Shown here piece by piece: positions 43,920 through 53,468 of a stretch of DNA of 64,000 nt (positions within the stretch are counted from its first letter, which is position 1; the number at the start of each line of letters is the position of its first letter). Location: positions 62,001-126,000 of the forward strand of contig NZ_OBDY01000006.1 of the NCBI RefSeq assembly GCF_900215205.1, read 5' to 3'. Both the position numbers and the translations under genes were made by a program. The notes beneath the pieces are model-generated. The model was not told where the DNA came from. It saw nothing but the letters and a program-made list of their open reading frames with translations, and did no database searches. This DNA is from Paractinoplanes atraurantiacus. Lineage in GTDB: Bacteria > Actinomycetota > Actinomycetes > Mycobacteriales > Micromonosporaceae.

Positions 43920-44603
43920 ATGGGCATGGATTTCGGCAAGCCGAGACACCGCGAGTATCGACCGCCCCAAGAGTCTTCGGGAGAGCTGCCACCGCTCGCG
44001 CCCGTCACCATGCCGCGGCCGGTGCGGATGTCGGTCGAGTCGCTCGAGGGCCGCCACCCAGTTGCCGAAGGCATCCGCGCGTTCGGTGAGAACGTCGCCG
44101 AACAAGCCGCGTGGAGCGCCGCCAAGCATTTCGCTGACGCGGTCGCGCCCGGCGCGGGGCTGATCGTCGGCGCGTCCTACGTCGCGATCAAGGCCCTTGG
44201 CGCGGTGACCGGCGCCAACGTCGGCCGGGGCTTCATGGTCGTGATTCCCGCACAGGTTCCGGGAACCGAACTCGCGTTCTCCGTGGGGGTGCGGCAGGCG
44301 TCCGATTCGTTCGGCGTCCAGTTCCGCGTCGACCTGATGGATGATGCCTACTTCGAGGGCGCACCCGCCGAGCCACCCGCGCCGAACCACGGTTCGTGGC
44401 CCGGCGAGTGGACGTTGGAATACGGGCTGGCCGGGATCCGTGATCATGGTGCGGTCCTCAGCCGTGTCGTCCCGCTGCCCGGCGGTGTCCCGCGGTTCGC
44501 GGACCGGCCCGGCTCGGCCAGTCAGGCTGTTTGGGATATGTCGGCCGCGCGTCGGTGGCGGGTCAGGGTGCCCGGCTGCGATCCGCTTTACGTCACTCGG
44601 TGA
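43920..44603 (+). CDS. Hypothetical protein, divergent partner of the FRG gene
   Basis: About 227 residues from ATG 43920 (ATG 43860 and 43926 are alternatives). A Pro/Arg-rich start (GMDFGKPRHREYRPPQE) leads to a helix (VAEGIRAFGENVAEQAAWSA), a glycine-rich hydrophobic helix (ADAVAPGAGLIVGASYVAIK), and a beta-rich C-terminal half (FMVVIPAQVPGTELAFSVGV; WTLEYGLAGIRDHGAVLSRV). No family recognised. The hydrophobic helix could be a TM segment. Its end overlaps the convergent PPOX gene by 11 bases. Confidence 0.6.
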   Translation: MGMDFGKPRHREYRPPQESSGELPPLAPVTMPRPVRMSVESLEGRHPVAEGIRAFGENVAEQAAWSAAKHFADAVAPGAGLIVGASYVAIKALGAVTGANVGRGFMVVIPAQVPGTELAFSVGVRQASDSFGVQFRVDLMDDAYFEGAPAEPPAPNHGSWPGEWTLEYGLAGIRDHGAVLSRVVPLPGGVPRFADRPGSASQAVWDMSAARRWRVRVPGCDPLYVTR

Positions 44604-44997
44604 AGCGGCTCGAGCCCAGGATCTTCTTGATGTCGACCTCGATCACGACGCGCTGGGGGTTGGGGCGCGGGGTGCGGTAGCGGACCGCGTAGCGCTTCTC
44701 GGCCTCGGTTACGGAGGAAGGGTCGTCTCGGACCACGGCCAGGCCCTCCACGGTCGTCCAGCGGGGGCCTTCGACCTGGCAGATCGCCACGCGGGACTGG
44801 CCGTTGCGGACGTGGCGCACGTGGGCCGACGTCGAGGACGAGATGACCCGAGCCAGGCCGGACGCCGGGTCGAGGGTGGCGCCGACCGCGACCACGTGCG
44901 GTGAGCCGTCGGCTCGCAACGTGGTCAGCGTGCACAGGTGGCGCTCGGTCCAGAAGTCCAGCAGTTCCTGGTTGTCCAGGGAGACACGGCCGCTCAA
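44593..44997 (-). CDS. PPOX-class (F420/FMN) split-barrel oxidoreductase
   Basis: A 134-residue protein of the pyridoxamine 5'-phosphate oxidase-like split-barrel fold: FWTERHLCTLTTLRADGSPH, VVAVGATLD, VRNGQSRVAICQVEG and VEIDIKKILG-type end. Many actinobacterial members use F420. The TTG at 44997 is chosen: GAAAGGG lies eight bases upstream, within the tail of the DUF2252 gene, so the two are coupled. There is no ATG start. Confidence 0.82.
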   Translation of the reverse strand: MSGRVSLDNQELLDFWTERHLCTLTTLRADGSPHVVAVGATLDPASGLARVISSSTSAHVRHVRNGQSRVAICQVEGPRWTTVEGLAVVRDDPSSVTEAEKRYAVRYRTPRPNPQRVVIEVDIKKILGSSRFTE

Positions 44998-45010
44998 CGA
45001 ATAAACCCTT

Positions 45011-46423
45011 TCACACTGTCTCGGCCGGGAGCCGGCCCTGTCGTACGGCGGTGGACAGCGCCGCATGGTCGCTCTCCACCTGGTCGGCGTAGGCGCGGGA
45101 GAACCGGCACAGCGCCTCGGCCAGTTTGCCGCTGCCGCCGATGTACCCCGCGATCATCGAGGCGCCACTCGTGCGGGCGTGTGATTTGGCCAGCAGGTAG
45201 CCGCAGATGCCGGCGTAGTCGGCCAGGGCGCCGGCGTCGATGCCCTCGACGACGATCGCGCCCTTCATGTCGCGGAACTGCCGCACGTAGAACTGGGTGT
45301 CGCCCACCGTCGTCCAGCCCAGCAGCGGGTCCGACACCGTCTGCAGCGCCTGCTGATATTCGACGACCCGCTGGCCCTGGTGCCGGTGCCAGGCCGAGTC
45401 GCCGTGCTGGTGGCGGGCGATGACCGAGCGGCGGGCCTGCTTGAGCTGGAGGAAGACCACGTCGTCGGAGCTGCTGCCTTCGCACAGGGCCACGTACGCC
45501 CGCAGGCCCACCGAGCCGACCCCGACGACCTTGTGCGCGATGTCGACGATGCGATATCCGGCCAGGATGCGCGCCCAGTGCGGCGGCAGCGTGTTCAGAT
45601 AGCCGTCCAGCGCCTCCGCCAGCTGGTCGCGTTCCTCGTCGCTGGGGCGGGTGATCAGCGGCGGTTCCTCGACGAGCTTGGCCGAGCCGTCGCGGCGCTC
45701 GGTGAAGCGGGGCAGCGCGCGGTCGCTGGTGCGGCGGCGGGCGCGGCGGGCCGCCCGTTCGATCTCGTCGCGGAAGCTGGCCCGGCTGGCCGCCGAGCGC
45801 AGCCGGTCGACGTCGAGCTGGTCGAAGGAGCGGGCCAGCAGCGGCTGCTCGGCCAGGTGGGCGATCTGCACCTGATATTCCTCGACGCAGTGCTCGACCG
45901 CGTCGGCGCAGGCGCCCTCGCGGAAGCCGTTCTGCCGGCCGGCCACGTAGACGCTGACCGCGAGCCGGCGCAGGTCCCACTCCCACGCGCCCGGGTGGGC
46001 CTCGTCGAAGTCGTTGAGGTCGAAGACCAGTTCGCGCTCGGGCGACGCGTAGAAGCCGAAGTTGCCCAGGTGGGCGTCGCCGCAGATGACCGGCGTGATG
46101 CCGGTGGACGGAAGGCCCGCGAAGTCGTCGGCCATCACATTGGCCGAGCCGCGCAGGTAGGCGTACGGCGAAGAGATCATCCGCCCCACCCGGACCGGAA
46201 TCAGCCACGGCTGGCGGCCCCGGTTCGCCTCGATCACCTGCTGGACCGGGTCGGCCCGCCCGGCCGGCGGCGTCCAGAAGGCCATCTCCGAGCGGTGCGC
46301 TCGTTCGCGCAGCGAGCGGCCCAGCTCGTACCGCTCGGCGCGCGGGCGGGCCGAGCGCCGCAGCGAGACGAAGCCGTCGTCCTGTGCCACGTCCACCACG
46401 ACGTGCCCGTTACTTTGTTGCAT
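45011..46423 (-). CDS. DUF2252 family protein
   Basis: A 470-residue protein. The kinase-like motif VICGDAHLGNFGFY and the following FDLNDFDEAHPGAWEWDLRR are diagnostic for DUF2252 and look like the catalytic loop and metal site of aminoglycoside-phosphotransferase-like enzymes. HKVVGVGSVGLRAYV and DMKGAIVVEGI are also conserved. The true substrate is not known. ATG 46423 gives the family N-terminus; a preceding GTG is possible. Followed by the PPOX gene after 13 bases. Confidence 0.88.
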   Translation of the reverse strand: MQQSNGHVVVDVAQDDGFVSLRRSARPRAERYELGRSLRERAHRSEMAFWTPPAGRADPVQQVIEANRGRQPWLIPVRVGRMISSPYAYLRGSANVMADDFAGLPSTGITPVICGDAHLGNFGFYASPERELVFDLNDFDEAHPGAWEWDLRRLAVSVYVAGRQNGFREGACADAVEHCVEEYQVQIAHLAEQPLLARSFDQLDVDRLRSAASRASFRDEIERAARRARRRTSDRALPRFTERRDGSAKLVEEPPLITRPSDEERDQLAEALDGYLNTLPPHWARILAGYRIVDIAHKVVGVGSVGLRAYVALCEGSSSDDVVFLQLKQARRSVIARHQHGDSAWHRHQGQRVVEYQQALQTVSDPLLGWTTVGDTQFYVRQFRDMKGAIVVEGIDAGALADYAGICGYLLAKSHARTSGASMIAGYIGGSGKLAEALCRFSRAYADQVESDHAALSTAVRQGRLPAETV

Positions 46424-46518
46424 CACGGGCCAGCCTAGAGGGGGAGGGAATCGCACACTCACCCAGCACAACCCCTCCGAGCGACGGGAAAGTGACGTCC
46501 ACCTAAACGTCCGAGGAA

Positions 46519-47757
46519 TCAGCGGGCCGCGGCCAGCCCGAACGATGACGGTGACACGTCCGGGAAGACCTGGGACAGCGAGCCGACGCCGCAGCGCTTC
46601 TGCAGGACTTCCCCGATGACCGCGCGATAGTCGGTGGTGGCGGCCAAATCTCCGGCGACCAGGGCGTCCGGCGAAAGACCGGGCCACTTCGTGAAGATCT
46701 TTCCCCCTCGTACGCCGCCACCCAGCACCAGCATGGCGTTGCCGTGCCCGTGGTCGACGCCGTGCGAGCCGTTCTCGGCCACCCGGCGGCCGAACTCGCT
46801 GACGGTCAGCAGGGTCACCGACGCCATGCCCTCGGCGCCGAGGTCGGTGGCGAACGCGGCCAGGGCCAGGGCCAGCTCGGTGAGGTTGTCGTACATCCGC
46901 TGGCCCTTGACGCCGGTGCCGAGGCCTTCGTGCATGTCCCAGTCGCCGCAGTCGACAGTGGCCGTGGCCAGGCCCACCTTCGCCTTGATCAGACGGGCCA
47001 CGTCGCGCAGCGCGGTGCCCAGCTCGGTCGCCGGATAGGTGGCGCCGTTGGCCGGCGTGTAGGTGGCGCCGCGCAGCGATGCCGTGGCGGTCAGCGCCTG
47101 GTCGGCGGCGAGGGCCTGGCCGGCCTGGAGGGCGGGCGCGTCGGCGTACATGGCCCGCAGCGCGGCCGCCCGCGGCCGCTTGGCCGAGTCGCCGGCCAGG
47201 GTGAAGCCGTCGATCGAGGCCATCGAGACGTCGGGGGCGGGACCCGCGTACAGCCGGTGGGGCATGGCGTTGCCGATCGAGACGCCGGCCAGCGGGCCGG
47301 AGGCGCCGGTGACGCCGAGCATCCGGTCGAGCCAGCCGGTGCGGATCGAGGTGCCGGGTGCGGCGTTCTCCATCGCGTCCATGGCCGCGAAGTGGGAGCG
47401 GGTCGGGTTGGGCTGGCCGACGGCGTGCACCGCGGCCAGCTTGCCGCTCTGCCAGTGCGGCAGGAGTGGGGCCAGCGCCGGGTGCAGGCCGAAGGTGCCG
47501 TCGCCGGCGATGACCTGGGCCTTGGGCACGCCGATGGACGGCCGGGCCTTGTAGTAGTCGGCGTCGCCGATCGGGACGATGGCCGACAGACCGTCGAACC
47601 CGCCGCGCAGCGAGAGCACGACCAGCGTGTCCCCGGTGTAGCCGGGCGCGGCGTACGCCATCGTGGTCGAGATGCCGGTGGCGGCGACGCCGGCCAGGGC
47701 GCCCCCGAGGACCGTGCGGCGGCTGACCTGCTTCTCGCGGCAGTCGAAGGAGAACAT
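46519..47757 (-). CDS. DUF1501 Tat-secreted protein
   Basis: A 412-residue protein. A Tat-type signal (VSRRTVLGGALAGVAATGIS) follows a short Cys-containing start. The DUF1501 domain has LVVLSLRGGFDGLSAIVP, the conserved TRSHFAAMDAMENA, and TVSEFGRRVAENGSHGVDHG near the C-terminus, an alkaline-phosphatase-like metal-site arrangement. The function is not established; it nearly always accompanies DUF1800, as here, five bases upstream. ATG 47757 has GAGGTGAAG upstream. Confidence 0.9.
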   Translation of the reverse strand: MFSFDCREKQVSRRTVLGGALAGVAATGISTTMAYAAPGYTGDTLVVLSLRGGFDGLSAIVPIGDADYYKARPSIGVPKAQVIAGDGTFGLHPALAPLLPHWQSGKLAAVHAVGQPNPTRSHFAAMDAMENAAPGTSIRTGWLDRMLGVTGASGPLAGVSIGNAMPHRLYAGPAPDVSMASIDGFTLAGDSAKRPRAAALRAMYADAPALQAGQALAADQALTATASLRGATYTPANGATYPATELGTALRDVARLIKAKVGLATATVDCGDWDMHEGLGTGVKGQRMYDNLTELALALAAFATDLGAEGMASVTLLTVSEFGRRVAENGSHGVDHGHGNAMLVLGGGVRGGKIFTKWPGLSPDALVAGDLAATTDYRAVIGEVLQKRCGVGSLSQVFPDVSPSSFGLAAAR

Positions 47758-47762
47758 CGGCT

Positions 47763-49271
47763 TCACCTCAGCTGGAAGGACGGCGAGTCGAGGACCAGGG
47801 CGATCAGGTACGGTGCGTGGCCCGCCAGGGACTTGTCGGACGCGGTCAGAGGACTGGTCGGCAGCTTGCCCGCGACACTGAGCACGGCGGCCGTGTGCGC
47901 GGCCGGAAGCTTGGCCCCGATCAGGCGTACGGCCAGCGCGTCGACCAAAGCCCCGTAGGTGTTCGGCAGCGTGGGCACCAGTGACTTGAGCAGGTCGGCG
48001 GGGCGGGTGAGCTGGCTGGGGTACCAGCCGGCGGCCAGGTTGAGGTGGTTGTTGCACCTGAGCAGGAAGCCGGACGGCGACGACCAGGCCACGGCCACGT
48101 CGGGGTAGCCGTTGGGCGGGCTCCACCGGAACGGCGCGTTCCCGGCGTTGACGGCCGCGTTGTAGAGCGCGTCGAGCGCCTTGACGCCGGACGCCTCCGG
48201 GCCGAGGCCGAGCGCGCGGATCGAGGCGATCAGGTCCTCGAACGGCGTGCGGACCTTGGCGCCGATCGACGCCGCGAACTCCGGCGACGTGAACAGGGCG
48301 CGCAGCACCGGCGTGATGGCGGTGTCGTTGTCGAGGTAGACCTTGACCAGCTTGGCGACCAGCGTGGCCGGGGCCTCGTCGGCCACGAAGCGCTGGCACA
48401 GCTTGACCGCGAGGCGCTTCGCGGTGGCCGGGTGCCGGGCCAGGTGGTCGGCGAAGGCCAGGGCGGCCGCCTCGCCGCCGCCGGCGGTCGCGTTGGCGTG
48501 CTCGAAGCCGAGGATCTTCACCGGGCCGGTGACGTGCTTGGCGCCGTCGTAGACGTAGCCGCCGGACGCGGTGACGGTCAGGCCGGTGAGCAGCCGGGCG
48601 CCGGCCTGCACGTCGGCCTCGGAGTAGACCAGGCCGACCGTGTGCAGCTCCATCAGCTCGCGGGCGTAGTTCTCGTTCGGGTTGGCCTTGGTCGAGCTGC
48701 GGTTGTCGAGATAGGTGAGCATCGCCGGGTGGCGCATCGACGCCTTGAGCATGTCGGCGAACCGGCCGAAGGCGTGCTTGCGCAGCACCTGGGCGTCGTA
48801 GTCGCAGCGGCTGTCCCAGACGCCGCTGGAGGGCGCGGTGATGTGCAGGTGGTTGGCCCAGAAGGCGACCGTGCTCTCGAACAGCTGGCGCTCGCTCCAC
48901 GCGGCGCGGGCCACGGCGGCCCGGCCGAGCTGCTTGAACGCGTCGTACGAGTGCTTGGCCAGCTTGGCCCGCACGGTCGCGATCGAGGCGCCGGCCAGCG
49001 GCAGCCGGGCGATCAGGGCGTCGCAGGCGGCGTCGTTGATCTTCGAGGGGCTGAGCTGCCGGTCGAGCCAGCCCGCCACGCCGAGCTTGCGGGCCTCGGC
49101 CAGCGAGGCGGCGGTCGGGCCGAAGGTGGCGCGGCGCAGCAGGTGCGCGATCTGGTCGTCGCTGAGCAACGGGGCCGAGGAGGCGGCCGCGGCCGAGGCC
49201 GGGGGAGCGGCAACGGCAACGGCGACTGCGGTGGCGGCACCGGCGGCGAGGATCGTGCGTCGGGTCGTCAT
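47763..49271 (-). CDS. DUF1800 Tat-secreted protein
   Basis: A 502-residue protein. Signal MTTRRTILAAGAATAVAVAV with twin Arg, then the DUF1800 domain: IAHLLRRATFGPT, FWANHLHIT, NENYARELMELHTVG and LVKVYLDNDTAITPVLRAL are characteristic. Probably exported folded with its DUF1501 partner. The biochemical role is unknown. ATG 49271 is the first gene of this two-gene operon and is divergent from the ROK kinase gene. Confidence 0.92.
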   Translation of the reverse strand: MTTRRTILAAGAATAVAVAVAAPPASAAAASSAPLLSDDQIAHLLRRATFGPTAASLAEARKLGVAGWLDRQLSPSKINDAACDALIARLPLAGASIATVRAKLAKHSYDAFKQLGRAAVARAAWSERQLFESTVAFWANHLHITAPSSGVWDSRCDYDAQVLRKHAFGRFADMLKASMRHPAMLTYLDNRSSTKANPNENYARELMELHTVGLVYSEADVQAGARLLTGLTVTASGGYVYDGAKHVTGPVKILGFEHANATAGGGEAAALAFADHLARHPATAKRLAVKLCQRFVADEAPATLVAKLVKVYLDNDTAITPVLRALFTSPEFAASIGAKVRTPFEDLIASIRALGLGPEASGVKALDALYNAAVNAGNAPFRWSPPNGYPDVAVAWSSPSGFLLRCNNHLNLAAGWYPSQLTRPADLLKSLVPTLPNTYGALVDALAVRLIGAKLPAAHTAAVLSVAGKLPTSPLTASDKSLAGHAPYLIALVLDSPSFQLR

Positions 49272-49386
49272 GCCAGCACCTTCGGCCCGTACGGCCGGGG
49301 AAGTCGCGGCTGCAACCGTGACTAACGCACCCGCAATCCGCCCGCACCCGTACCGCGGGGCACGAGTCGGACGTACGCTCAGGCCT

Positions 49387-50436
49387 GTGGATCAGGCTGA
49401 ATCGGTACGCACCCCGTCCTCCTGGGTCGTCGTCGGTCTCGACAACGGCGGTACCTGCAACAACGCCACCGTGCTGGATGCCACGGGGCAATATCTCGTC
49501 GACAACCTCGTGGAAAATCCGAGTCTGGTGACCGAGGGCCCCGAGTCGGCCATCGAGGCGCTCGCCGAGGCCTTCCACAACATCCTCGAGCTGACCAGCA
49601 CCCCGCTGACCCTGGTCCGCGCGGTCGGGCTGGACACGCCCGGCCCGGCCAGCGCCACCGGGGTCATCTCGTCGAAGGGCTCGACCAACTTCAATCAGAA
49701 GTCGTGGCACGGCTTCGACATCCGGGGCGCTCTCGAGGCCCGCATCGGATTGCCGGTCTTCTACGCGAACGACGCCAACGCCGCCGCTCTGTATGCGCAT
49801 TACCGGCTGTTCGGCGACGAGGCCGCGACCAAGTCGTCGGTGGCCGCGATCGTCGGCACCGGGCTGGGTGGCGGCGTCGTCGAGAACGGCAAGGTGGTCA
49901 GCGGCGCGGCCGGCATGGCCGGTGAGCTCGGCCACGTGCAGATCCCGCTGCACGGCGTGCTCGAGGACGACCAGCCGGTGCCCCAGTGCAACTGCGGTTT
50001 CTCCGGCGACGTCGAGAGCCTGGCCTCGCTGACCGGCATCAAGAAGAACCTGTTGCCGTACTGGCTGACGAAGTTCCCCGACCACCCGCTCGCCGCCGAG
50101 CCGATCCCCAAGGCGGCCAAACTGCTGCGGGGGTACGGGGAGAAGGACGATCCGCTGGCCCTTGCGGTGTTCGGCCAGCAGGCCAAGGCGATCGGCAAGC
50201 TGTTCACGATCGCCGCCAACTTCACCGACCCGGACGCCTACCTGCTGGGCGGCGGCGTCGTGGAGGCCGCCCCCCGGTTCCGGCAGTGGTTCCTCAACGC
50301 GGTCCGCGAGAGCACCGAGCTGCGCGCCGAGCAGCAGGCGGCCGCCACCTTCGCCCTCGTGGCCGACCTCGACATGGCCGGCGCCCGCGGTGCGGCCGTG
50401 GCCGCGCTCGAGTCCGTACGGGCACAAGGTTTGTAG
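49387..50436 (+). CDS. ROK-family sugar kinase
   Basis: A 349-residue ROK protein. GLDNGGTCNN near the N-terminus binds phosphate; ANDANAAALYAHYR, GTGLGGGVV and GELGHVQI are ROK landmarks. The zinc motif is altered: CNCGFSGDVESLA lacks the last Cys of the usual CxCGxxGCxE. No N-terminal helix-turn-helix is present, so it is a kinase and not a repressor; glucose or a related sugar is likely. The GTG at 49387 begins the family N-terminus. The long open frame upstream lies over the DUF1800 gene and is not used. Confidence 0.86.
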   Translation: MDQAESVRTPSSWVVVGLDNGGTCNNATVLDATGQYLVDNLVENPSLVTEGPESAIEALAEAFHNILELTSTPLTLVRAVGLDTPGPASATGVISSKGSTNFNQKSWHGFDIRGALEARIGLPVFYANDANAAALYAHYRLFGDEAATKSSVAAIVGTGLGGGVVENGKVVSGAAGMAGELGHVQIPLHGVLEDDQPVPQCNCGFSGDVESLASLTGIKKNLLPYWLTKFPDHPLAAEPIPKAAKLLRGYGEKDDPLALAVFGQQAKAIGKLFTIAANFTDPDAYLLGGGVVEAAPRFRQWFLNAVRESTELRAEQQAAATFALVADLDMAGARGAAVAALESVRAQGL

Positions 50437-50542
50437 AGGCTGTTAAGCATTATCGACACACATAGATATTGACGGTCGTCTTCAGTAACGTCCTGAATGC
50501 CATCCGTGACGGGGGTCATGGAGAGGCTGAAGGGGGAACTGA

Positions 50543-52501
50543 ATGCGACGGAGCATCGCCGCCCTGTCCGCGACCGCGCTCGGCCTGGCGCTCATCACGC
50601 CGGGCGCGGCCCAAGCCGAACCGAAGTCCGACGACCTCTCCGCGGCCGACAAGGCCTCGCTGGCGGTCGGCATCGGCGTGGTGCCCAAGGCGCCGTACGG
50701 CTCGAAGCCCAAGGGTGTGAACCCGTACCTGGCCGAGGTGACCGACGCGGCCAAGGTCGACTACTCGGGCTGGGCCAACTACATGAAGACCCAGTCCAAG
50801 ACCAAGCAGGCCCAGCGAGTCAAGTCTCTCGCCGCTTCCTCGGCCAAGGCCGCCACCCCGGCCGTGGTGGTCGACGAGGACGAGCTCGACGGCACGTCCG
50901 GCGGGAACGACATCCCGGCCAACGCCCAGCGTGTCAACGGCTACGGCACGGGCGCCGGGCAGTACCCGAACATCCGCATCCTCGGCAGCCTGGACAACGA
51001 GGCCGTGACCACGCCGACCGTGGCCGCCCCGCCCGAGGACAACGGCTCGATCACGCTGGCCGGCGCCACCGGCATCGGCGCGGGCCGCAGCGGCGCGACC
51101 ATCGACTCGCAGATCGGCGACGGCCCGCACGGCCGCCAGACCGGCGACGGCAGCAACGACTTCGACTTCTACAAGATCACCGCGCCGGCCGGCAAGGTGC
51201 TCACCCTCTCCACCGCCACCCCGACCGGGCCGCTGGACACCGTGCTCCAGCTGTTCGCGCCGGACGGCACCGTGCTCGCCGTGAACGACGACTTCACCGG
51301 GCTCGACAGCCGGATCACCTACCGGGTGACCACCGGCGGCGACTTCTACCTGGCCGTGGCCGCGTACGGCGGCCTGCCGGCCGACCCGTTCGACTCCGGC
51401 AGCGGCGGCGGCATCGGCGACCCGACCCCGCCGACCGAGGGCCCGTACACCCTGACCCTCACCTCGGGCGGCGTCGACCAGGACTTCTTCGCCGTCAAGC
51501 TCAAGGCCGGCGACGTCATCGGCGGCTCGGTGAAGGGCTCGGCCACCTACCTGACCGTGTACGACACGGTGCCGCGCGAGGTGCACGGCTCCGACCAGGA
51601 CGCGTCGTACATCTACCCGGTCGACTCGCCGCTGCCCGCCGGCGGCAACGCGGTCACCGACTACGTGGCGACCAAGGCCGGCTGGCACTACATCGGCGTG
51701 GCCAGCGGTTCCGGCGCGTACGACATCACGGTCGAGGCCTACCGGCCGGTGCTCCAGGGCGCCAAGCCGGTGCAGACGCTCTACCTGGACTTCGACGGGG
51801 CCCGGGTCAACACCGGCGTCTTCGGCGGTCCCGGCAACCGCGACCTGACCGCGTTCTCGGCCTTCCTGACCAGCTGGGGCCTGACCCGCGCCGACGAGGA
51901 CGCGGTGATCGACGCCGTGGTCGCCGGTGTCACCGAGAACATCAAGACCGACCTCGAGCAGAGCGGCCTCAACAGCCGCTTCAAGATCAAGATCGCCAAC
52001 AGCAAGGACAACGCCGACGTCTGGGGCAAGGCGAACGTCAGCCGCGTCGTGGTCGGCGGCACCATCGAGGAGTCCGGCGTCGACACGATCGGCATCGCGC
52101 AGAGCATCGACCCCGGCAACTTCGAGACCGAGGAGACCGCGCTCGTGCTGCTCGACGTGCTCAGCGCGCCCGCCGGCGACTCGGCGGCCTCGCTGAACAC
52201 CTATCTCACGCCGCAGAGCGACCGGATCCGCTTCGTCGCCCAGGCGCTGAGCAACGTGATCTCGCACGAGGCCGGTCACTTCTTCGGCGACTTCCACACC
52301 GACAACCAGGACGCGATCCCGAACCTTCAGGACGCGGGCGGCACCGGCTTCGCCACCCTGTTCGGCGTGGGCCCGGACGGCGTCGGCGGCACCGCGGACG
52401 ACATCGACGTCGACTTCGGTGAGGACGCCTTCCTGCCCGCCGAGGGCTTCACCGGCACCGAGGACACCTTGGGCCGCATCGTCTTCGGTGTGACCAGCTA
52501 G
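50543..52501 (+). CDS. Secreted metzincin-like zinc metalloprotease with prepeptidase domains
   Basis: A 652-residue exported protein. Signal peptide 1-25 (MRRSIAALSA then GAAQA) precedes a pro-region. Two PPC-type beta domains follow (about 185-270, DFDFYKITAPAGKVLTLSTA; about 310-400). The catalytic domain (about 405-652) has the zinc motif HEAGHFFGDFH (575-585), the HExxHxxGxxH form of metzincins. It should be an extracellular protease. ATG 50543 has a strong AGGGGGA upstream. The 106-base spacer before it is AT-richer and contains TTGACG (50469-50474), a possible -35. Confidence 0.88.
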   Translation: MRRSIAALSATALGLALITPGAAQAEPKSDDLSAADKASLAVGIGVVPKAPYGSKPKGVNPYLAEVTDAAKVDYSGWANYMKTQSKTKQAQRVKSLAASSAKAATPAVVVDEDELDGTSGGNDIPANAQRVNGYGTGAGQYPNIRILGSLDNEAVTTPTVAAPPEDNGSITLAGATGIGAGRSGATIDSQIGDGPHGRQTGDGSNDFDFYKITAPAGKVLTLSTATPTGPLDTVLQLFAPDGTVLAVNDDFTGLDSRITYRVTTGGDFYLAVAAYGGLPADPFDSGSGGGIGDPTPPTEGPYTLTLTSGGVDQDFFAVKLKAGDVIGGSVKGSATYLTVYDTVPREVHGSDQDASYIYPVDSPLPAGGNAVTDYVATKAGWHYIGVASGSGAYDITVEAYRPVLQGAKPVQTLYLDFDGARVNTGVFGGPGNRDLTAFSAFLTSWGLTRADEDAVIDAVVAGVTENIKTDLEQSGLNSRFKIKIANSKDNADVWGKANVSRVVVGGTIEESGVDTIGIAQSIDPGNFETEETALVLLDVLSAPAGDSAASLNTYLTPQSDRIRFVAQALSNVISHEAGHFFGDFHTDNQDAIPNLQDAGGTGFATLFGVGPDGVGGTADDIDVDFGEDAFLPAEGFTGTEDTLGRIVFGVTS

Positions 52502-52522
52502 ACCGTCCAGGTGGAGGCTGCC

Positions 52523-52855
52523 CTATTCCTTGAGGGCGGCCTCCACGTCGGGGTACAAAGCCAGATAGTCAGTCAGGCCCAGGGTGTCGAACAGGCGCCG
52601 CAGGAAACCGCTCGGCGCGGCCAGGCGCACCCAGCCGTCCCGCTCGGAGGCGCGGGCATGCGCGGTGACCAGCACGCCGACGCCCATGGAGTCGCAGAAG
52701 TCGAGGCCGGCCACGTCGACCACGACCCGGGGCGAGGGCCGTTCGACGAGCCGGTTGAGGTTCGCCTTGAGAGCGGGCGCGGTGTCGATGTCGAGGGAAC
52801 CGCGCAGGACGACAACGGCCGTGTTCGGGGGGTGGTGCGCGACCGAGACCTGCAT
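52523..52855 (-). CDS. STAS-domain anti-sigma factor antagonist
   Basis: A 110-residue single STAS domain: VVVLRGSLDIDTAPALKANL, VVVDVAGLDFCDSMGVGVLV with the phosphorylatable Ser56, and LFDTLGLTDYLALYPD. It should bind and neutralise an anti-sigma kinase when unphosphorylated. No kinase or sigma gene lies beside it, so its partner is elsewhere. Confidence 0.88.
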   Translation of the reverse strand: MQVSVAHHPPNTAVVVLRGSLDIDTAPALKANLNRLVERPSPRVVVDVAGLDFCDSMGVGVLVTAHARASERDGWVRLAAPSGFLRRLFDTLGLTDYLALYPDVEAALKE

Positions 52856-52952
52856 GGGGGGTGTCGCTTTCGGTGGGGCTTCGATGGAAGTCTCAGCCTA
52901 GGGGAGGCGGGCCGCAATGGCCGAATCGACTACCGGGCAGTAGCTTGTTGCC

Positions 52953-53468
52953 ATGGCAAACAAGGGTGATGTCGTCGACGACTTCGAGCTGCCCGACCAG
53001 GACGGCGTGCCCCGCCGGCTGAGCGCTCTGCTCGCCGACGGCCCGGTGGTCCTTTTCTTCTACCCCGCCGCTCTCAGCTCCGGCTGCACCGCCGAGGCCT
53101 GCAACTTCCGCGATCTGGCGGCCGAGTTCCGCGCCGCCGGAGCGCAGCGCGTCGGCATCAGCCGCGACGAAGTCACCAAACAGAAGGCCTTTTCCGACAA
53201 GCACGACTTCGACTACCCGTTGCTCAGCGATCCGGCCAACAGCGTCGCCGCGAAGCTGGGTGTCAAGCGCAAGCTCCCGCTCGGCCCGCTCAGCACGAAG
53301 CGGATGACCTTTGTGATCGACACGGACCGCACGATCCTCGAGGTCATCCACTCCGAGACAAACATGAACGACCACGCTCTGCTGGCTTTGGCCTCGCTCC
53401 GCTCGGCGGGAACTTCGCCCCGGAAGGTCGATGCCGAGGACACCGAAAATGGCCTCGGCTCCGCCTAG
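52953..53468 (+). CDS. BCP/PrxQ-type peroxiredoxin
   Basis: A 171-residue thiol peroxidase. YPAALSSGCTAEACNFRD shows peroxidatic Cys45 and the resolving Cys50 five residues later, the PrxQ arrangement. ISRDEVTKQKAFSDKHDFDY and PLLSDP are conserved. It reduces peroxides with thioredoxin. The last about 20 residues (AGTSPRKVDAEDTENGLGSA) are beyond the family end and are encoded by one arm of a long inverted repeat; they look like a later addition. Confidence 0.9.
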   Translation: MANKGDVVDDFELPDQDGVPRRLSALLADGPVVLFFYPAALSSGCTAEACNFRDLAAEFRAAGAQRVGISRDEVTKQKAFSDKHDFDYPLLSDPANSVAAKLGVKRKLPLGPLSTKRMTFVIDTDRTILEVIHSETNMNDHALLALASLRSAGTSPRKVDAEDTENGLGSA

